This document shows positions 25,776 to 34,467 of a stretch of 61,546 nt of DNA, one piece after another. This DNA comes from an uncultured Azospirillum sp. (GTDB taxonomy: Bacteria > Pseudomonadota > Alphaproteobacteria > RF32 > CAG-239), in the NCBI GenBank assembly GCA_900542055.1, contig UQMA01000006.1, positions 1 to 61,546 of the forward strand, given 5' to 3'. How positions within the stretch are numbered: position 1 is the stretch's first letter; every line of letters begins with the position of its first letter. The translations under genes were made by a program, and so were the position numbers. The notes beneath the pieces are model-generated. The model saw only the letters and a list, made by a program, of their open reading frames with translations, had not been told where the DNA came from and did not search any database.

Positions 25776-26646
25776 GATAATCCTCATAAACCCTTTGCAA
25801 ATATGCTTTATAATCCGTTCCGTCTTTTAAACTGTCAATAATTTTCAACAACTGTGCACTGTCTATAAATCCGCGTCGATACGCTATTTCTTCAATGCAA
25901 GCAATTTTCAAATCCTGACGTTTTTCAATAATTCCTATAAAATTTGAGGCCTCCAACAAAGATTGCGGCGTTCCCGCGTCAAGCCACGCATTTCCACGGC
26001 GCATAGGAAGCACATTCAAACGTCCTTCTTCCAAATACAAACGATTTAAATCCGTTATTTCCAGTTCTCCGCGTGCGGAAGGCTTTAAGTTATTAGCTTT
26101 TTCAACCACATCGGATTTATAAAAATACAAACCTACGACAGCGTAATTTGATTTTGGCTGTTTTGGTTTTTCTTCAATTGAAACCGCATGAAAATTCTTG
26201 TCAAATTCAACAACGCCGAAACGTTCAGGATCAGAAACATGATAACCGAAAACTGTTCCTCCCGGATTGTTGGCAATTTCATTTCTGAACAAATTGAGCT
26301 GTTCGCCCATATAAAAAATATTATCTCCCAAAATCAAACAAACATCGTCATTGCCTATAAAATCAGCGCCGATGGTAAAAGCCTGCGCAATTCCTTTAGG
26401 TTCTTCCTGAATTTTATATTCCAAATGCAATCCCAACCTTGAACCGTTCCCGAACAATTTTTCAATATTGGGAGTATCCTGAGGCGTTGAAATAATCAAA
26501 ATATCTTTAATGCCGAACAACATCAATGTTGACAACGGATAATAAATCATCGGCTTGTCATAAACCGGTAAAAGCTGTTTGCTGATAATGGTTGTAAGCG
26601 GATAAAGCCTTGAGCCGCTGCCACCGGCGAGAATAATACCTTTCAT
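25762..26646 (-). CDS. rfbA: Glucose-1-phosphate thymidylyltransferase
   Basis: First step of dTDP-L-rhamnose synthesis. The nucleotidyltransferase signature GGSGSRLYPLT (residues 8-18) is followed by KQLLPVYDKPMIYYPL, and the EITDLNRLYLEEG and GNAWLDAGTP motifs are intact; 294 residues is full length. It is the first gene of rfbA-C-D-B, with a promoter candidate at 26689-26716. Confidence 0.96.
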   Translation of the reverse strand: MKGIILAGGSGSRLYPLTTIISKQLLPVYDKPMIYYPLSTLMLFGIKDILIISTPQDTPNIEKLFGNGSRLGLHLEYKIQEEPKGIAQAFTIGADFIGNDDVCLILGDNIFYMGEQLNLFRNEIANNPGGTVFGYHVSDPERFGVVEFDKNFHAVSIEEKPKQPKSNYAVVGLYFYKSDVVEKANNLKPSARGELEITDLNRLYLEEGRLNVLPMRRGNAWLDAGTPQSLLEASNFIGIIEKRQDLKIACIEEIAYRRGFIDSAQLLKIIDSLKDGTDYKAYLQRVYEDYHEGY

Positions 26647-26688
26647 GCAAAAAATCCTTATAATAAACTGTTTTTTATTTATGCTCTT

Positions 26689-26716
26689 ATACTATAACGC
26701 CCAAAGCATAAATCAA
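26689..26716 (-). promoter_or_regulatory. Candidate promoter of the rhamnose operon
   Basis: On the minus strand, TTGATT and TAGTAT are 16 bases apart, about 43 bases before rfbA. Confidence 0.45.
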
Positions 26717-26822
26717 GACATTAATGCCGCTTTCAACAGGCAAACCATATACGACTAAAGTTATACTTTAATTTTACAGTCCTGTTCTTATTTCAATACA
26801 TATAGAATTATGGAGGACAAAA

Positions 26823-27197
26823 ATGGGCATTACTCGCACTTTAACAGCGGAACAATATGAAATTTTGCACCACAAAGGAACTGAACCGGCTTTTTCCGGC
26901 AAATATTATTTGTTTAATGAACTTGGCATCTATGTATGCGCTGCTTGCGGCAATCCCCTATTTACTTCCGAGCAAAAATTTGACTGCGGCTGCGGTTGGC
27001 CGAGTTTTGATGCAGCTCTTCCGGGAAGTGTAAAACTTGCTCCCGATTACAGCTGCGGAACCAGACGCACGGAAGTATCATGCAGCAATTGTCATTCTCA
27101 CCTCGGACATGTGTTTGATGACGGCCCGACTTTGACCGGAACCCGATTTTGCATCAACTCTTTAGCGCTCGATTTTCACCCGCGCAAACGTCACTGA
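26823..27197 (+). CDS. msrB: Peptide methionine-(R)-S-oxide reductase
   Basis: Repairs oxidised methionine. Four zinc-binding Cys occur as two CxxC pairs (CAAC; CSNC). The catalytic Cys lies in TRFCINSLAL near the C-terminus, and GWPSFDAAL and SHLGHVFDDGP are family motifs. At 124 residues without a signal peptide it is a cytoplasmic, single-domain MsrB. GGAGG lies 7 bases before the ATG. Its stop overlaps that of the convergent pip gene by 7 bases. Confidence 0.95.
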   Translation: MGITRTLTAEQYEILHHKGTEPAFSGKYYLFNELGIYVCAACGNPLFTSEQKFDCGCGWPSFDAALPGSVKLAPDYSCGTRRTEVSCSNCHSHLGHVFDDGPTLTGTRFCINSLALDFHPRKRH

Positions 27198-28111
27198 AGT
27201 AAAAAAGCTTTAATTTCCCGTTCAATGGCTTTATGTAACATAGGGCTGCTGTGTCCGATGTCAGGAACTATAACCAATTTTGATTTTGGCAGCTGCTTGT
27301 GCAAAGCATAAGCACCGCACAACGGGCACACCATATCCAAACGGTTATGAACTATCAAAGTCGGAATATTTTTAATTACTTCTATGTTTTCCATAATTTG
27401 TCCATCTGCCAACATAAAATCTTCAGCTGCATAATGAATATAAATTCGGTTTGAAGCAATATCATCAGCTGTCACTTCCTCAATTTCGAGTCGAGGTTCA
27501 AGGCTGCCCAACACTCGTTCATATTTTCCATACAAACTTACAGCTTTAACCTGCTTTGTCAAATCTTCCGAAGCAATCATGGCATTATAGCTTTGAGCTG
27601 TTGTGCGTCCTTTTTGATTTTCTTCTTTTAGTTTTTCCAACATATCGGGATAAAACATTCCGCTGTCTTCATCTAACCAGCGTTTTGCTTTTTCATCTGC
27701 TAAAAAAATCTGGCTTAACAATAATTTTTCAACCTTGTCCGGATGGCGCAAAGCAAAAAGCAAGGCTAAAGTCGAGCCCCAAGAACCGCCGCGGACAATG
27801 ACCTGCCCGCCTATTTTCAAATATTCGAGCAACCGGTCGGCATCGTCCAACAAATCTTTTGTGGTATTATGCAAAGTTTCTCCCGCCGGCAAGGAATGAC
27901 CGCTGCCGCGCTGATCAAACAAAATAACTCGGTATTTTTTACGATCAAAAGCATAAGCGTGTCTGAGTTTTGCAGCTCCCCCCGGCCCTCCGTGAAAAAC
28001 CAACACCGGTTTGCCCTTGGGATTGCCTGCTTCCATAAAATAAACTTTGTGTCCGTCTTTTTCCGGCAGCCAACCGGAATTGTATACTTTAGGCTTGAAC
28101 AAATTAAACAT
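27191..28111 (-). CDS. pip: Proline iminopeptidase (alpha/beta hydrolase)
   Basis: Releases N-terminal proline from peptides. The oxyanion region HGGPGG, then FDQRGSGHS, the nucleophile elbow GGSWGSTLAL, the Asp in NRLDMVCP and the His in DIGHSSP complete the catalytic triad in 306 residues. AAAGG precedes the ATG. Single gene between two plus-strand genes. Confidence 0.93.
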   Translation of the reverse strand: MFNLFKPKVYNSGWLPEKDGHKVYFMEAGNPKGKPVLVFHGGPGGAAKLRHAYAFDRKKYRVILFDQRGSGHSLPAGETLHNTTKDLLDDADRLLEYLKIGGQVIVRGGSWGSTLALLFALRHPDKVEKLLLSQIFLADEKAKRWLDEDSGMFYPDMLEKLKEENQKGRTTAQSYNAMIASEDLTKQVKAVSLYGKYERVLGSLEPRLEIEEVTADDIASNRIYIHYAAEDFMLADGQIMENIEVIKNIPTLIVHNRLDMVCPLCGAYALHKQLPKSKLVIVPDIGHSSPMLHKAIEREIKAFLLQ

Positions 28112-28188
28112 TTTTTACCTTTTTTTTATTTTTATAACCTAAACTGACTGTATTATACGTGAAAGAAAAAAAATAAGGAAGATATTTC

Positions 28189-28986
28189 ATGAGATTAATT
28201 ATAAATTCTGATTATGATAAATGTTCTCGTTGGGCTGCCGACTATGTGGCTTATAAAATCAAAGTTTCTCGCCCGACACAAGAAAAACCGTTTGTTATGG
28301 CCATACCTGCCGGAAGTTCTCCTGTCGGTATGTTCAAACGTTTGATTGAGCTTTTTAAAAAAGGAAAAGTATCTTTCCAGCACGTTGTTTTTTTCAATTT
28401 AAACGAATATGTCGGATTGTCAGCCGAAAATCAGCACAGTTTCAGCCATTTTTTATGGGATAACTTTTTTCAACATATCGACATAAAAAAACAAAATATC
28501 CATCTTTTAAATGGTGAAACTAAAGATTTTGCCAAAGAATGCACCGCCTATGAAAAATTGATACGCAGTTACGGCGGAATTGATTTGCTGATTGCCGGTG
28601 TCGGAGAAGATGGACATATCGCCTTTAATGAACCGGGCTCTTCCTTGGCTTCGCGCACAAGATTAAAAGCCCTCAACCGCAACACATTGAGAGCAAACGC
28701 CCGCTTTTTTGACAATGATGTCAATTTGGTTCCCAAAACGGTTGTTACAGTCGGTATCGCAACAATTATGGATGCTCGCGAAGTTATGGTGATAGCAAGC
28801 GGAGATAAAAAAGCCGAAGCTTTGCAATGCGCCGTAGAAGGAAGCGTAAACCATATGTGCCCTGTCAGCATTTTGCAAATGCACCAACATGCAATTATTG
28901 TGTGTGATGAAGAAGCCACTTGCAAACTAAAAGCCGACACTGTTCGTTATTTTAATGATAATGAAGAAACAAAATTCGGAAAATAA
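28189..28986 (+). CDS. nagB: Glucosamine-6-phosphate deaminase family protein (Asn at the catalytic-base position)
   Basis: NagB converts glucosamine-6-phosphate to fructose-6-phosphate and ammonia. The 265 residues align along their length with E. coli NagB, including GVGEDGHIAFNEPGSSLASRTR and RFFDNDVN. The motif that normally reads NMDEYVGL is NLNEYVGL here, so the base-position Asp72 is Asn72 (codon AAC). Asp, His and Glu of GEDGHIAFNE are kept. The protein may be weakly active, inactive or allosterically repurposed. No nagA or transporter gene is beside it. Confidence 0.85.
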   Translation: MRLIINSDYDKCSRWAADYVAYKIKVSRPTQEKPFVMAIPAGSSPVGMFKRLIELFKKGKVSFQHVVFFNLNEYVGLSAENQHSFSHFLWDNFFQHIDIKKQNIHLLNGETKDFAKECTAYEKLIRSYGGIDLLIAGVGEDGHIAFNEPGSSLASRTRLKALNRNTLRANARFFDNDVNLVPKTVVTVGIATIMDAREVMVIASGDKKAEALQCAVEGSVNHMCPVSILQMHQHAIIVCDEEATCKLKADTVRYFNDNEETKFGK

Positions 28987-29002
28987 ATTTTTGCTAATCA
29001 TT

Positions 29003-29028
29003 AAACGGCAGTTACTGCCGTTTTTTTA
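29003..29028 (+). terminator. Intrinsic terminator after nagB
   Basis: AAACGGCAG and CTGCCGTTT pair around a 3-base loop and are followed by seven T. The following 29029-29205 is AT-rich with no gene; a weak promoter-like pair TTGTTT-17-CATAAT upstream of lpxA may drive that operon. Confidence 0.9.
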
Positions 29029-29205
29029 TAACAGCATAACAACTCTGTTCTTCCGTTTTTAATTTTGCATAAGATATTCCATGTTGCAAAAAAATAAATA
29101 TCCACAAGAAACAATCTGAAAACTTTTTTGTTTTTACTTTGCCTCAAGCACATAATAATCTGTCAATACTTAAAACTCTAAATTTCAATTAAAGGATATT
29201 GTCTA

Positions 29206-30033
29206 ATGAGTAAAATTCATCCCTCTGCCGTTGTTGAAGACGGCGCACAAATTGCAGAAACCGCTGAAATCGGACCTTTTTGTGTTATCAGCTCAAAAGC
29301 CAAAATAGGCGAAGGCGTTAGATTGCTGGCTCATGTTACGATTATGGGCGACACAACCATAGGTGAAGGCACTGTTGTATTTCCGGGAGCCGTATTAGGC
29401 GGCGGCCCGCAAGACCACGGAAATGAATTTCAAGAGGGAGCCAGACTGGTTATCGGCAAGCGCAATGTTATCCGCGAAAATGTTACTATGCAATGCGGAA
29501 CGCCAAAAGGACAAAATCCTATCCGCGGCGAAGAACCTGAGAAATTAATTACCCGCGTCGGTGATGATGGCATGTTTATGGTCAACTGCCATGTTGCTCA
29601 TGACTGTGTCGTCGGCAACAATGTCATTATGACAAACAATGCGGTTATCGGCGGACACACCCGAGTTGGCGATGGAGCAATTCTCGGCGGAAACTGCGCT
29701 GTTCATCAATTCTGCCGTATTGGACGCAAGGCTATGGTCGGCGGCATGACCGGTATCAGTCGTGATGTCATTCCGTTCGGCATGGTTACCGGCGATCGCG
29801 GAAAACTGCGCGGACTTAACCTTGTCGGCATGCGCCGCAGCGGTATGGATGCAAGTGAAATCAAAACTATTACTCACGCTTATATGTATATATTCAAATC
29901 AAATGAAGATAACTTTGAAACCCGCGTTGCCAAGGCTCGTGAAAAATATAAAGACAACCGGACAATCATGGAAATCATAGAATTTATTGACGACGCCATG
30001 ATTGGACGACGCAATGTTTTAATCGCGGAATAA
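29206..30033 (+). CDS. lpxA: UDP-N-acetylglucosamine acyltransferase
   Basis: First step of lipid A synthesis: transfers a 3-hydroxyacyl chain from ACP to UDP-GlcNAc. The N-terminal two thirds is a left-handed parallel beta helix of hexapeptide repeats. The catalytic His lies in NCHVAHDCVVG (about residue 126) and the family motif GGGPQDHG is present. The C-terminal helical part ends at residue 275. First gene of lpxA-lpxI-lpxB. Confidence 0.96.
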   Translation: MSKIHPSAVVEDGAQIAETAEIGPFCVISSKAKIGEGVRLLAHVTIMGDTTIGEGTVVFPGAVLGGGPQDHGNEFQEGARLVIGKRNVIRENVTMQCGTPKGQNPIRGEEPEKLITRVGDDGMFMVNCHVAHDCVVGNNVIMTNNAVIGGHTRVGDGAILGGNCAVHQFCRIGRKAMVGGMTGISRDVIPFGMVTGDRGKLRGLNLVGMRRSGMDASEIKTITHAYMYIFKSNEDNFETRVAKAREKYKDNRTIMEIIEFIDDAMIGRRNVLIAE

Positions 30034-30040
30034 GCAAAAT

Positions 30041-30886
30041 ATGGAAAATATCCAAAAAAAATTGGGAATAATAGCCGGCGGGGGCTCTCTCCCCCGTCGT
30101 TTAATTCATTATTGTCAGGAAACAAAACGCAATTTTTTTGTTGTGGCCATAGAAGGAAATGCCGCCCCCGATTTGGTTGATGACACAATTCCGCATTTAT
30201 GGATTCGCATCGGACAAGCGGGAACGGGATTTAAACGTTTGGCAGAAGAAAAAATTGAAGAAGTTGTCATGATTGGCACAATCCACCGTCCTTCTTTCAA
30301 AGATTTAGTGCCGGATATGCGCACAGCCGCTTTTTTTGCCAAAATAGGAGCCAAAGCACTTGGCGATGACGGCATTTTACGCGCCCTGATTAAAGAAATT
30401 GAAGCCGACAAAATGCGTGTTATCGGCATTCAGGAAGTTATGGGCGATTTGCTGGCAAAATCAGGCGTATTAGGACGCAAAAAGCCGTCAAAAACAGATT
30501 GGGAAGACATAAAACGAGGAATCAGCGTGGCTTTTGAACTCGGACGGCTGGACGTCGGTCAATCCGTCATTGTGCAGGAAGGTTTGGTCTTGGGGGTTGA
30601 AGGCATTGAAGGCACTGATGAACTTATAAAACGCTGCGGCGGTTACAAACGCAAAGGCAGCGGCGGAGTTTTGGTAAAATTGCGCAAACCTCAGCAAGAT
30701 ATGCGTATAGACTTGCCGACAGTCGGCATACGCACGCTTGAAAACGCCAAACAGAGCGGATTGAATGGATTGGCCATACATGCCGGAAACACCTTGATTG
30801 TTGATGAAGAAGATTTTATCCGACAGGCTGACAAATTAGGACTGTTTGTAATAGGCATAACCCCCGGAGATTACCTTGAGCAGTGA
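30041..30886 (+). CDS. lpxI: UDP-2,3-diacylglucosamine pyrophosphatase LpxI
   Basis: Hydrolyses UDP-2,3-diacylglucosamine to lipid X, replacing LpxH in most alphaproteobacteria. The 281 residues carry the family motifs LGIIAGGGSLPRRL at the N-terminus, GDDGILRALIKEIE in the middle and LPTVGIRTLENA with IHAGNTLIVDEE near the end. It lies 7 bases after lpxA and overlaps lpxB by 11 bases. Confidence 0.95.
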   Translation: MENIQKKLGIIAGGGSLPRRLIHYCQETKRNFFVVAIEGNAAPDLVDDTIPHLWIRIGQAGTGFKRLAEEKIEEVVMIGTIHRPSFKDLVPDMRTAAFFAKIGAKALGDDGILRALIKEIEADKMRVIGIQEVMGDLLAKSGVLGRKKPSKTDWEDIKRGISVAFELGRLDVGQSVIVQEGLVLGVEGIEGTDELIKRCGGYKRKGSGGVLVKLRKPQQDMRIDLPTVGIRTLENAKQSGLNGLAIHAGNTLIVDEEDFIRQADKLGLFVIGITPGDYLEQ

Positions 30887-32036
30887 AATTAAAATTTATT
30901 TAATTGCCGGAGAACCGTCCGGCGATGCGTTGGGCGCCCGTTTAATGCGCGCCATGAAAAAGAAAACCGACGGTAAAGTCAGCTTTTTCGGTGTTGGAGG
31001 CGAAACCATGGAAGCCGAAGGTCTGAAATCAATTTTTGATATTTCAGATTTGGCTGTTATGGGATTGGCTGAAGTGATTCCGAGTATTCCCAAAGTTCTG
31101 AAACGTATCAAACAAACGGTTGAAGACATCGTCCGTATTCATCCCGATATTGTCATTACCATAGATTCGTGGAGCTTTGGCAGCCGAGTTCAAAAAGCCG
31201 TAAGGCGTAAAAATCTTGGTATTCCGCAAATGCATTATGTTGCACCGCAAGTTTGGGCTTGGAAAAAGAAACGCGCCCGCACTATGCACAAATATGTTGA
31301 TTATTTGCTCACTTTATTACCGCAGGAACCAAAATATTTTACCCCATACGGACTGAAAACCACTTTTGTAGGTCATCCGGTTATTGAAAGTCCTGTTGCC
31401 AACGGCAACAAAGAAACTTTTCGCAAAGAACATAATATTCCCGATAATAAGAGAATTGTATGTATTCTCCCCGGTTCGCGCCATAATGAAGTTGCGCGTC
31501 TGCTGCCGACATTTATTGAAGCCGGAAAACTTTTGTCTTCTTGCTATGATGACTTGTTTTTTGTTATACCTACAGTCAAGACCGTTGCCGATCGAGTGAA
31601 TAAAATGACTGCCGGCTGCGGACTGCCTTTGTTGATTGTGGAAGGAGCCGAAGACAGACACAACGCCATGTGCGCAGCGTCAGCGGCAATTGCCGCTTCA
31701 GGCACGGTTGCATTAGAATTGGCCATAGCCGATGTACCGCATATTATCGGCTATAAAGTTTCAAAAACAACGGCTTTTTTTGCCAAACGCTTATTGCACA
31801 TTCAATTTGTTAATCTTTCAAACATTTTGCTCGGCAGAGAAATTGTTCCTGAATTGCTGCAAGATGCCTGCACCGCCGAAAACATAGCCGAACATATCAA
31901 ACATTTTCTCAATCAGGATGAATTATACCGTCATCAAATGGAAGGTTTCAAAAAAGTACGCAAGGTTTTGGGCGTTGGCGAACAAACTCCAAGTGAAAAA
32001 GCTTGCGACATAATTTTAGAAATCATAAAAAAATAA
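30876..32036 (+). CDS. lpxB: Lipid-A-disaccharide synthase
   Basis: Joins lipid X and UDP-diacylglucosamine into the lipid A disaccharide. GT19-family motifs AGEPSGDALGARLM, MHYVAPQVWAWKKKRA, LPGSRHNEVARLLP and the later SGTVALELA are present; 386 residues. The start is TTG at 30876 inside the end of lpxI, with GGAG 6 bases upstream. Confidence 0.95.
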   Translation: MSSEIKIYLIAGEPSGDALGARLMRAMKKKTDGKVSFFGVGGETMEAEGLKSIFDISDLAVMGLAEVIPSIPKVLKRIKQTVEDIVRIHPDIVITIDSWSFGSRVQKAVRRKNLGIPQMHYVAPQVWAWKKKRARTMHKYVDYLLTLLPQEPKYFTPYGLKTTFVGHPVIESPVANGNKETFRKEHNIPDNKRIVCILPGSRHNEVARLLPTFIEAGKLLSSCYDDLFFVIPTVKTVADRVNKMTAGCGLPLLIVEGAEDRHNAMCAASAAIAASGTVALELAIADVPHIIGYKVSKTTAFFAKRLLHIQFVNLSNILLGREIVPELLQDACTAENIAEHIKHFLNQDELYRHQMEGFKKVRKVLGVGEQTPSEKACDIILEIIKK

Positions 32037-32045
32037 AAAACTTTT

Positions 32046-32080
32046 AAAAAGCGGAAAATAACTTTCCGCTTTTTATTTTT
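32046..32080 (+). terminator. Intrinsic terminator after lpxB
   Basis: AAAAAGCGGAAA and TTTCCGCTTTTT pair around a 5-base loop; a T-rich tail follows. Confidence 0.9.
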
Positions 32081-32084
32081 CTAT

Positions 32085-32119
32085 AAAAAAATCGGCTGCG
32101 GATTTTGCTCTGCAACCGA
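32085..32119 (-). terminator. Intrinsic terminator of the fused HTH remnant
   Basis: On the minus strand, TCGGTTGC pairs with GCAGCCGA (one G-T pair), followed by seven T. It lies 16 bases past the stop codon at 32135. Confidence 0.75.
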
Positions 32120-32134
32120 CTTGAGAAGAAAAAA

Positions 32135-32459
32135 TTATTTTAGCCCTAATGGTTCTTCACCTAATTTGAACAATATTTCATTAACTCGATTAATGTCATA
32201 AAAATCGTGATAAATCATATAAAATATTGCCAAATCGCGTTTAATGCTTGAAGAAAAACAATATCCTGCCGTTTCTAAAAGTTCTTTGGCTTCATCCGGT
32301 TTGAGCTCAAGTGCAAGAATAAGGCAAAAAACCGTTTCTTTACTGGGGCGATATTTTACATTGCTCCTGATTTTTGAAAACAAACGACGATCTAAGTTGG
32401 CTTTTTTATAACAATCTACTTCTGATATGCCTTTTTCTTTTATCAGTTGAAAAAGCATA
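32135..32459 (-). pseudogene. Helix-turn-helix domain remnant lacking its own start
   Basis: The frame reading FQLIKEKGISEVDCYKKANLDRRLFSKIRSN and on to LGEEPLGLK encodes about 105 residues. It belongs to a helix-turn-helix type usually found as the C-terminal part of larger proteins (YKKANxDRxLFSKIRS is a hallmark). Upstream of about 32455 the same frame continues only as nonsense inside the outer-membrane protein leader that occupies another frame, with no ribosome-binding site. The 5' part of this gene is therefore missing, apparently removed by a fusion or deletion. Confidence 0.72.
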
Positions 32460-32633
32460 GTCCACACCCAACATCGGACGCACCTGTACAAAATTATCGG
32501 AATAACCGCCATTGCCGTTATAAGCATTGTATTGGCGCGGCTGCATATTATCTTGATTGTAATATGTATAATCAGCCAATACCGGCGTTGCGCAAAATGA
32601 CAGCGAAACCGCCAACAAAACAGATTTTTTCAT
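32406..32633 (-). pseudogene. Outer-membrane protein N-terminal fragment (signal peptide plus first strand)
   Basis: The 75 residues begin with a proper signal peptide (MKKSVLLAVSLSFCATPVLA), then a Tyr-, Asn- and Gln-rich stretch, then VQVRPMLGVDYAFS, the start of a barrel resembling EVKPYIGADYNYS of the intact protein at 17127-17693. After about residue 63 the frame leaves the barrel and runs as KRKRHIRSRLL to a stop. GAGGAG lies 6 bases before the ATG, so it may still be translated as a short exported peptide. Its 3' part has been replaced by the helix-turn-helix remnant. Confidence 0.75.
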
Positions 32634-32716
32634 TTGTAACTCCTCTCATAAATAAAAACTTATAAAAGATATTAACAAACAAAAAATATATGTGGTCGCC
32701 TCTCAGGCGACATTTG

Positions 32717-33817
32717 CTATTCTTCCAAATATAAATTGCTTTTTTTATAGTTTGCAATCGCATGGCGCAAAATAACACCAATAATCGCCGCAACCGGAAC
32801 CGCAATCATCAACCCCAAAAAGCCCAATAAAACGCCGCCGGCCAGCAAAGCAAACATAATCCATACCGGATGCAGCCCCACACTGTCGCCGACCAGTTTC
32901 GGAGTTAAAAAATTGCCTTCTAAAAACTGCCCCACCAAAAAAACGGCAACAACCGCAACAAAAGGCTCCCATGTGTTAAACTGAGCAATTGCCAATCCCA
33001 CACTTATTATAAAGCCTGAAATTGTGCCTACATAAGGAATAAACGAAATCAATCCCGCCAAAAAACCAACCATTAATCCCAAATCAAGACCGGCCAAATG
33101 CAAACCTATGGCATAAAAACTGCCCAAAATAATGCAGACACTCACCTGACCGCGGATAAAACCGGCCAAAGTTCTGTCGATTTCACGCGCTTGCTGCACA
33201 ATGGATTTTTTTGATTTTCTCGGCAGCAGGCTTTTTATTTTTGCAACAAAACTTCCCCAATCGCGCAGCATATAAAAAGCTACAACCGGTGTAATCAACA
33301 GCAGAGAAATCAAATTGACAATAGCCATTCCGCCGGAAACAACGCCTTTAACCACAGTTCCCAACAATTTTAGATTATTGGACATATTGGCGCGGAGATA
33401 AGTTTTTATTTTTTCAGCATCCAAATTTGGAAAATCATCTTGCAAACGCACCAACAACGGTTCAAACTTTTTCAGCAACGATGAAACATACCCAGGAACC
33501 GCGTTGATAAAAGCGCTTATCTGGCTGTCTACCATATTTACCAACAGCAACAAAGCCGGAACAGCTATCACTACCACCAAAAGCATCACCAAAATTGTTG
33601 CCAATGTACGGTTAAGACCTATTTTTTCAAATTTAACCGCCAACGGGTCTAATAAATACCCGATAATAATTCCGGCGACAAACGGCAACAGCACCGAACG
33701 CAAAACATAAACAAAAGCACAAAACAGCGCAAACAGCGCAAACCAAAAAATCCAATTCTGGCGAAAAATAGGAATAGAAATATTTTCTTCTGTTTTCACA
33801 GCTGAGCGACGAGGCAT
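32717..33817 (-). CDS. AI-2E/PerM-family transporter
   Basis: A 366-residue protein with about eight membrane segments: paired helices near 25-65, one near 75-100, then a cluster from 155 to 350. Family motifs GYLLDPLAVKFEKIGLNR, FIRGQVSVCIILG and the C-terminal LTPKLVGDSVGLHPVWIMFALLAGGVLLG are present. Members export small molecules or act in sodium/proton exchange; the substrate here is unknown. It starts 2 bases after the DUF2066-like gene, with GGGAG upstream. Confidence 0.9.
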   Translation of the reverse strand: MPRRSAVKTEENISIPIFRQNWIFWFALFALFCAFVYVLRSVLLPFVAGIIIGYLLDPLAVKFEKIGLNRTLATILVMLLVVVIAVPALLLLVNMVDSQISAFINAVPGYVSSLLKKFEPLLVRLQDDFPNLDAEKIKTYLRANMSNNLKLLGTVVKGVVSGGMAIVNLISLLLITPVVAFYMLRDWGSFVAKIKSLLPRKSKKSIVQQAREIDRTLAGFIRGQVSVCIILGSFYAIGLHLAGLDLGLMVGFLAGLISFIPYVGTISGFIISVGLAIAQFNTWEPFVAVVAVFLVGQFLEGNFLTPKLVGDSVGLHPVWIMFALLAGGVLLGFLGLMIAVPVAAIIGVILRHAIANYKKSNLYLEE

Positions 33818-33819
33818 TT

Positions 33820-34455
33820 TTATTCTCCCTGAGAAGTTGCTGTATAGGTTTTACGGCTCAGAATAAACAAATTGCCGTTTTGGCTCAGATTAATTCCCAT
33901 ATTGCTTAAAGACTGGCGCAAATCGTCAAAACTTCCGGAATAATCAATTTTAAATTGAACCTTGCGGCGGGTCATCGCCACGGTTTCAGTTTTCTCCACA
34001 TTGCGCAGCGTGTTTATTTTCTTTTCAACATCTAGCCAATCAGACAAATTTTGAAACACGTACAGCACGTCGACCGCGCCGCGCGGCAGTTCTTCAACCA
34101 CGCCTTTCTCATATAAATATTGACGCAACACATTGTCCTGAATAGTTATTTTCAGGCTTGCCATATAGCGGACATCTGAAGATTTTTCCGATAAAACAGT
34201 TGCTTCTTTGATAAAATAAGCAACTTGCTCATCATTAAGAGCATTCAACACAGCCAAACCTTCTGACGAAACAAATTGAGAAGCAACATTGTTCAAAGCT
34301 TCACGGTTGGCTTGCGCCATTGCTTTTTCTTTTGCCACAGCGGCATTAACATCCGAAACATCAACACTCACAACCGTTCCGTAGTCTTCCGCCGCTTTTG
34401 CCGGCAATGTAAAAAATATTGACATCATCAAAAAAAACAAGCCCCGATACATCAT
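33820..34455 (-). CDS. Secreted DUF2066-like protein
   Basis: A 211-residue protein with a signal peptide ending near LPAKA-AE. The mature part (AMAQANREALNNVASQFVSSEGLAVLNALNDEQVAYFIKEATV) resembles the periplasmic DUF2066 proteins that usually precede perM in proteobacteria. It is shorter than most of them. Function unknown. GAGG lies 5 bases before the first ATG. The gap to ndk is 12 bases. Confidence 0.72.
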   Translation of the reverse strand: MMYRGLFFLMMSIFFTLPAKAAEDYGTVVSVDVSDVNAAVAKEKAMAQANREALNNVASQFVSSEGLAVLNALNDEQVAYFIKEATVLSEKSSDVRYMASLKITIQDNVLRQYLYEKGVVEELPRGAVDVLYVFQNLSDWLDVEKKINTLRNVEKTETVAMTRRKVQFKIDYSGSFDDLRQSLSNMGINLSQNGNLFILSRKTYTATSQGE

Positions 34456-34467
34456 CTGTTCCTCACA

